Shown: one piece after another, positions 60,649 through 64,000 of the stretch | Layout: every line of letters begins with the position of its first letter | Numbering within the stretch: position 1 is the stretch's first letter | Source: Streptomyces sp. CoH27 | GTDB taxonomy: Bacteria > Actinomycetota > Actinomycetes > Streptomycetales > Streptomycetaceae | Direction: 5' to 3' | Length of the DNA stretch: 64,000 nucleotides | Assembly: GCF_020181035.1 (NCBI RefSeq) | Contig: NZ_JAIQYY010000010.1 | Span: 1-64,000, forward strand | The notes under the pieces: generated by a model | Told to the model about the DNA's origin: nothing | Database searches by the model: none | The model's input: the letters and a program-made list of their open reading frames with translations, nothing else | Translations under genes and position numbers: made by a program

Positions 60649-61803
60649 ATGGCAGTCGCCGGGCTGAAGGACGCCACCGCCATCGTCGGGATCGGGCAGA
60701 CCTCGTTCGCCAAGCGCCTTCCGGAGGACGAGAAGACGCTGGCCTGCCGGGCCGTCCTCGCCGCGCTCGACGACGCGGGGATCGCGCCCGGTGAGGTCGA
60801 CGCCCTCGCCTCCTACACCATGGAGGAGACCGACGAGGTCGAGCTGGCCAAGGCCGTCGGGTTCGGGGATCTCACCTTCTTCAGCAAGGCGGGATACGGA
60901 GGAGGCGGGTCCTGTGCGACCGTCGCGCATCTCGCCGGCGCCATCGCCTCCGGGCAGGCCTCAGTGGGCGTCGCGTGGCGGTCGCGGAAGCGGGGCAGCG
61001 GGCCCCGGCCCTGGACCAACACCGCCGTCCAGCTGCCCACGCCCGCCCAGTGGACCCGGCCCTTCGGGCTGCTGCGGCCCGCTGATGAGATCGCCATGCT
61101 GGCGCGGCGGTACATGCACGAGTACGGCGCCACCCGGGATCATCTGTTCAACGTCGCCCTCGCCTGCCGGAACCGCGCCAACCAGAATCCCGCCGCCGTG
61201 ATGTACGAACGGCCGCTGACCCGCGAGATGTACATGACCTCCCGGTGGATCAGCGAGCCCCTCTGCCTCTTCGACAACTGCCTGGAGACCGACGGCGCCC
61301 TCGCCTGTGTCCTCGTGTCCAGAGAGCGCGCCCGGGACTGCGCCAGGAAACCCGTCTACGTCCACTCCGTCGCCCAGGGGCTGCCCGCCCAGCACCACGG
61401 CATGGTCAACTACTGGAACGACGACCCCCTCACCGGCCCCGCCTGGACCGCCGCCCGGCAGCTGTGGAAGCACGCCGACTTCACGCCGGAGGACGTGGAC
61501 GTGGCGCAGATCTACGACGCCTTCACCGCGCTCGTCCCGCTCTCGCTGGAGGGGTACGGCTTCTGCGGGCGCGGGGAGGGGGGTGCGTTCACCGAGCAAG
61601 GGGCCCTGGAGATCGGGGGGCGGCTGCCCCTCAACACCTCCGGGGGCGGGCTCAGCGAGGCCTACGTCCATGGCTTCAACCTCATCAATGAAGGGGTGAA
61701 GCAGCTGCGCGGCACCAGTACGGCCCAGGTGCCCGGTGCCGCCACCTGCCTCGTCACCGCCGGTGAAGGCGTTCCCACCTCCGCTCTTCTGCTGAGGAGT
61801 TGA
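60649..61803 (+). CDS. thiolase-like lipid-transfer protein (SCP2-thiolase/Ltp family)
   Basis: A 384-aa thiolase-fold protein. The start (KDATAIVGIGQTSFAKRLPE) and GGGGSCATVAHLAGAIASGQ, with the position of the nucleophilic Cys, are typical of the Ltp/SCP2-thiolase group. The C-terminal NTSGGGLSEAYVHGFNLI replaces the usual CGG block, so it may act as an aldolase/retro-aldolase subunit with the DUF35 protein rather than a true thiolase. ATG 60649 has AGGGAGGGGG upstream, better than ATG 60628, which overlaps the operator. Confidence 0.88.
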   Translation: MAVAGLKDATAIVGIGQTSFAKRLPEDEKTLACRAVLAALDDAGIAPGEVDALASYTMEETDEVELAKAVGFGDLTFFSKAGYGGGGSCATVAHLAGAIASGQASVGVAWRSRKRGSGPRPWTNTAVQLPTPAQWTRPFGLLRPADEIAMLARRYMHEYGATRDHLFNVALACRNRANQNPAAVMYERPLTREMYMTSRWISEPLCLFDNCLETDGALACVLVSRERARDCARKPVYVHSVAQGLPAQHHGMVNYWNDDPLTGPAWTAARQLWKHADFTPEDVDVAQIYDAFTALVPLSLEGYGFCGRGEGGAFTEQGALEIGGRLPLNTSGGGLSEAYVHGFNLINEGVKQLRGTSTAQVPGAATCLVTAGEGVPTSALLLRS

Positions 61804-62216
61804 TGATGCTGACTCCCGTCACCGACGCCGACGGCGCGCCCTTCTGGGAGTACGCCGCCCAGGGCGAACTGCGCGTCCAGGCCTGCGCCGACTGCGGTGA
61901 GCTCCGCTTTCCGCCCCGGCCCTGCTGCCCGCACTGCCGGTCCTTCGCAGCTGAGTGGCGGCTCACCAGCGGACGCGGGCGCGTGTGGTCGTACGTCGTG
62001 CCGCATCCGCCGCTCCTGCCCGACTACGCGGCACAGGCGCCGTACCCCGTCGTCGTGGTGGAGCTGGAGGACGCGCCGCGCATCCGGCTCGTGGGCAATC
62101 TCGTCCGCCATGCCGGGGCCCCTCTCAACTCCCTCGATCCGGAGCGGATTCGGATCGGGGCTCGGGTGCGTGTCGTCTTCCCGGAGGGCGGGCTGCCGCA
62201 GTGGGTGCTCGCGTGA
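61803..62216 (+). CDS. DUF35 (Zn-ribbon/OB-fold) acyl-CoA-associated protein
   Basis: A 137-aa protein: a rubredoxin-like zinc ribbon (CADCGELRFPPRPCCPHC) then an OB-fold (about 50-130, GRVWSYVVPHPPL ... RVVFPEGGLPQWVL). DUF35 proteins form complexes with Ltp-type thiolases, as in steroid side-chain retro-aldolases. Its ATG overlaps the thiolase stop (TGATG), so the two are translated together. This strongly suggests a hetero-complex with the thiolase. Confidence 0.88.
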   Translation: MMLTPVTDADGAPFWEYAAQGELRVQACADCGELRFPPRPCCPHCRSFAAEWRLTSGRGRVWSYVVPHPPLLPDYAAQAPYPVVVVELEDAPRIRLVGNLVRHAGAPLNSLDPERIRIGARVRVVFPEGGLPQWVLA

Positions 62217-63001
62217 GCCCCGTCGTGAGCCCCGTCGCCGTCGAGAAGGACAAGGACAGCGGGGTCGCCGTCGTCACCCTGAACCGGGCGGGGCGGCTCA
62301 ACGCCGTCGATCTGGAGATGGCCGGGCAACTCGCCGACGTGTGGCGGGGGTTGCGCTTCGACGACTCCGTGCGGGCGGTCGTGCTCACCGGGAGCGGCGA
62401 GCGCGCGTTCTGCACCGGGATCGACCGGGACGTCGTCGTACCGCAGCCGTCGTCGCCGTACATGCAGGACGATCCGCTGCTGAGGATCGGGCCGAAGGCG
62501 AACGACCTGTGGAAGCCGGTCGTGGCCGCCGTGCGCGGGATGGCCTGCGGGGGTGCCTTCTATCTGCTCGGGGAGTGTGAGTTCGTCGTCGCCGACCCGA
62601 CGGCCGTGTTCTTCGATCCGCATACGACGTACGGGATGGTCAGCGCCTACGAGTCCATGCTGCTGGCCGCGCGGATGCCGTACGGGGAGGTGGCCCGGAT
62701 GATGCTCATGGGCACCGCCGAGCGGATCTCCGCGCGGCGGGCCCACGAGGTGGGGCTGGTTTCCGAAGTCAGCGAGGAGGGCAGGGCGTTGGAGGCCGCC
62801 GTGCGGTGCGCCGCCGTGATCGCCGGGTATCCGGCGGAGGGCGTGCAGGGGACCGTGCGGGCCCTGTGGGCGGCCAGGGAGGCGGGCCTCGCGCAGGCCT
62901 TCGCGCAGGCGCCGCATCTCATCGCGCTGGGGAATCTGCCGGCCGAGCGGCAGGCGGAGCTGTTCCGGGGCAGGGACCGGAACACGCCCCGGATACGGTG
63001 A
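62213..63001 (+). CDS. enoyl-CoA hydratase/isomerase family protein
   Basis: A 262-aa crotonase-fold protein. VVTLNRAGRLNAVDLEMAGQ and AFCTGIDRD form the first oxyanion region; VAAVRGMACGGAFYLLGECE supplies the second backbone NH. The usual catalytic Glu pair is not clearly present, so it may be a C-C hydrolase or isomerase. GTG 62213 overlaps the DUF35 stop as GTGA. It is the last gene of the thiolase operon before the converging beta-propeller gene. Confidence 0.9.
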   Translation: MSPVVSPVAVEKDKDSGVAVVTLNRAGRLNAVDLEMAGQLADVWRGLRFDDSVRAVVLTGSGERAFCTGIDRDVVVPQPSSPYMQDDPLLRIGPKANDLWKPVVAAVRGMACGGAFYLLGECEFVVADPTAVFFDPHTTYGMVSAYESMLLAARMPYGEVARMMLMGTAERISARRAHEVGLVSEVSEEGRALEAAVRCAAVIAGYPAEGVQGTVRALWAAREAGLAQAFAQAPHLIALGNLPAERQAELFRGRDRNTPRIR

Positions 63002-63139
63002 GTGACCACATGGCGGAGAGCGGGCACCCAAGGTAGCGTCAGGCCTGGGACGGCCGCCGTCTGGAGCCCCCTTCCGTGACAACCGGTACGACGGCCGTCA
63101 CGCACACACCGGCACGCGCCCCCTTCGCGCATCCCGGCG

Positions 63140-64000
63140 TCACGCCGTCCGTGCCGTGCCCGTCCCCTTCTCCGCGTCCAGCGCGTACACGCACCGGTCC
63201 TTGCTGCACGCGTACACCACGCCGTCCTGGACCACCGGGGAGCCGGTGATCTCGCCGCCGGTCGCCAGCTTCCAGCGCAGGCGGCCGTCGTCGGCCTTCA
63301 GGGTGTAGAGCAGGTGGTCCGTGGAGCCGAAGTGGATGCGACCCTCGGCCACCGCGGGCGCGCCCACGACGTCACCGCCCGCCTGGAAGCGCCACTTGGG
63401 CGTGCCGGTGACCGCGTCCAGGGTGTACAGGGCCTTGCCGCTGCCCACGTGGACATGGCCTGCGGCGACCAGGACCGGGTCGATGGAGGAGCGCGCCTCG
63501 GTCGCGATGCGCCAGCGGTCGCGGCCGTCGGTGGCGTCGAGGGCGTAGACCGTGCCGAGGTAGTCCGCCAGGTAGACCCCGCCGCCCGTGACCGCCGGGC
63601 CCGGGGTGAAGGCGGGCGGGGAGAGGAAGACCGCCGGGGCCTCGAAGTGCCAGCGGACCATGCCGCTCGCCGCCTCGATCGCGAGGACCCGGGTGCCGGC
63701 GGAGACGTAGACGTAGCCGTCGGGCGCCGGGGTGAGGCGGACCGGGACGCCGCCGCAGGAGGCCGCGTCGCCGACCGGGTACGACCAGCGTTCCTCGCCG
63801 GTGCGGGCCTCCAGGGCGCGCAGCCGGGCGTCCTGCCAGACGTAGACCGTGCCGTCGTGGACGAGCGGGCCCGCCTCGGGGGACTCGAAGTCGGTCTGGC
63901 AGCCGCTGATCTCCCACAGCTTCTGTCCGGTCGCGGCCTCCCAGGCCTGGGCGCCGCCGCCCCGGGTGCCGGTGACGACCGTGCCATGGTCGGCCTTGAG
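63140..64000 (-). CDS. afsK: PQQ-like beta-propeller protein, probable C-terminus of AfsK
   Basis: An open frame runs in from the window edge and stops at 63140 (286 codons visible). It consists of PQQ-like propeller blades: repeats of the form YALDATDGRDRWRIAT, YTLDAVTGTPKWRF and YTLKADDGRLRWKL, with DGVVYACSKDRCVYALDAEK near the end. AfsK in S. coelicolor is a membrane serine/threonine kinase whose extracellular half is such a propeller, and it is encoded near afsR/afsS as here. The kinase half would lie beyond the window, so the symbol is inferred from domain and position. Confidence 0.7.
   Translation of the reverse strand, partial: LKADHGTVVTGTRGGGAQAWEAATGQKLWEISGCQTDFESPEAGPLVHDGTVYVWQDARLRALEARTGEERWSYPVGDAASCGGVPVRLTPAPDGYVYVSAGTRVLAIEAASGMVRWHFEAPAVFLSPPAFTPGPAVTGGGVYLADYLGTVYALDATDGRDRWRIATEARSSIDPVLVAAGHVHVGSGKALYTLDAVTGTPKWRFQAGGDVVGAPAVAEGRIHFGSTDHLLYTLKADDGRLRWKLATGGEITGSPVVQDGVVYACSKDRCVYALDAEKGTGTARTA

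Overview
The window is very GC-rich DNA from a Streptomyces or close relative. The evidence is strong third-position G/C bias, many GTG starts, DUF397/DUF5753 helix-turn-helix gene pairs, a single-chain FO synthase (FbiC), and an AfsR/AfsS/AfsK-type locus at the right end. As I recall, the S. coelicolor counterparts of afsK, afsS, afsR and fbiC lie in the same neighbourhood, so most of the window from about 12 kb rightward looks like core chromosome; that synteny is from memory, not checked.

Layout. (1) 0-3.6 kb is a decayed mobile region: a 5'-truncated P-type ATPase with a hemerythrin tail, a four-helix cytochrome-b-like membrane protein, a ferredoxin scrap, the 3' half of a tRNA-Arg(CCU) gene (an attachment-site copy), an integrase start and an IS3-like end. 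(2) 3.6-11.4 kb is a signalling island: a two-component pair, a membrane protein, a methyltransferase plus a broken one, and two PP2C/SpoIIE phosphatases. (3) 11.5-31.7 kb holds housekeeping and regulatory genes: mycothiol-dependent enzyme, slipin, MFS exporter, ArsR- and MerR-type regulators, glutathione peroxidase, XRE/DUF397, GOLPH3-like protein, D,D-carboxypeptidase, a large membrane protein, SDR, solute:sodium symporter, ADP-ribosylglycohydrolase, and a TetR/hydrolase pair. (4) 31.7-37.4 kb is accessory: two paralogous winged-helix genes, an anti-sigma remnant, a frameshifted XRE/DUF397 pair and a 1015-aa STAND ATPase with TPR repeats. (5) 37.5-47.6 kb holds fbiC, F420-type enzymes, a CehA/McbA metallohydrolase and a compact set of a small alanine-rich protein, a papain-like cysteine protease and a chagasin-like lipoprotein. 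(6) 47.7-63 kb is a dispersed catabolic gene set (aldehyde dehydrogenase, two amidohydrolases, luciferase-like monooxygenases, SDRs, acyl-CoA ligase, lipid-transfer thiolase, DUF35 protein, enoyl-CoA hydratase) wrapped around afsR and afsS. (7) The window ends inside a beta-propeller gene read as the C-terminus of AfsK.

Two systems stand out. First, four promoter regions (25.37, 52.24, 55.24 and 60.6 kb) carry the same palindrome, TCTGACGnnnCGTCAGA or close variants, doubled with an identical 27-bp centre spacing at two of them. This links the dispersed catabolic genes, plus an EthD-like/SDR pair about 27 kb away, into one regulon of unknown substrate whose regulator is not in the window. Second, a cysteine protease with a visible Cys/His/Asn triad lies next to a lipoprotein resembling the chagasin (I42) inhibitors of that protease class, and behind a small partner protein, which looks like an effector-inhibitor pair. 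Genome-rearrangement marks are also clear: a MITE that supplies a stop codon, a palindromic element inserted in frame into fbiC, and a diverged partial duplication at the amidohydrolase/aldehyde dehydrogenase junction.
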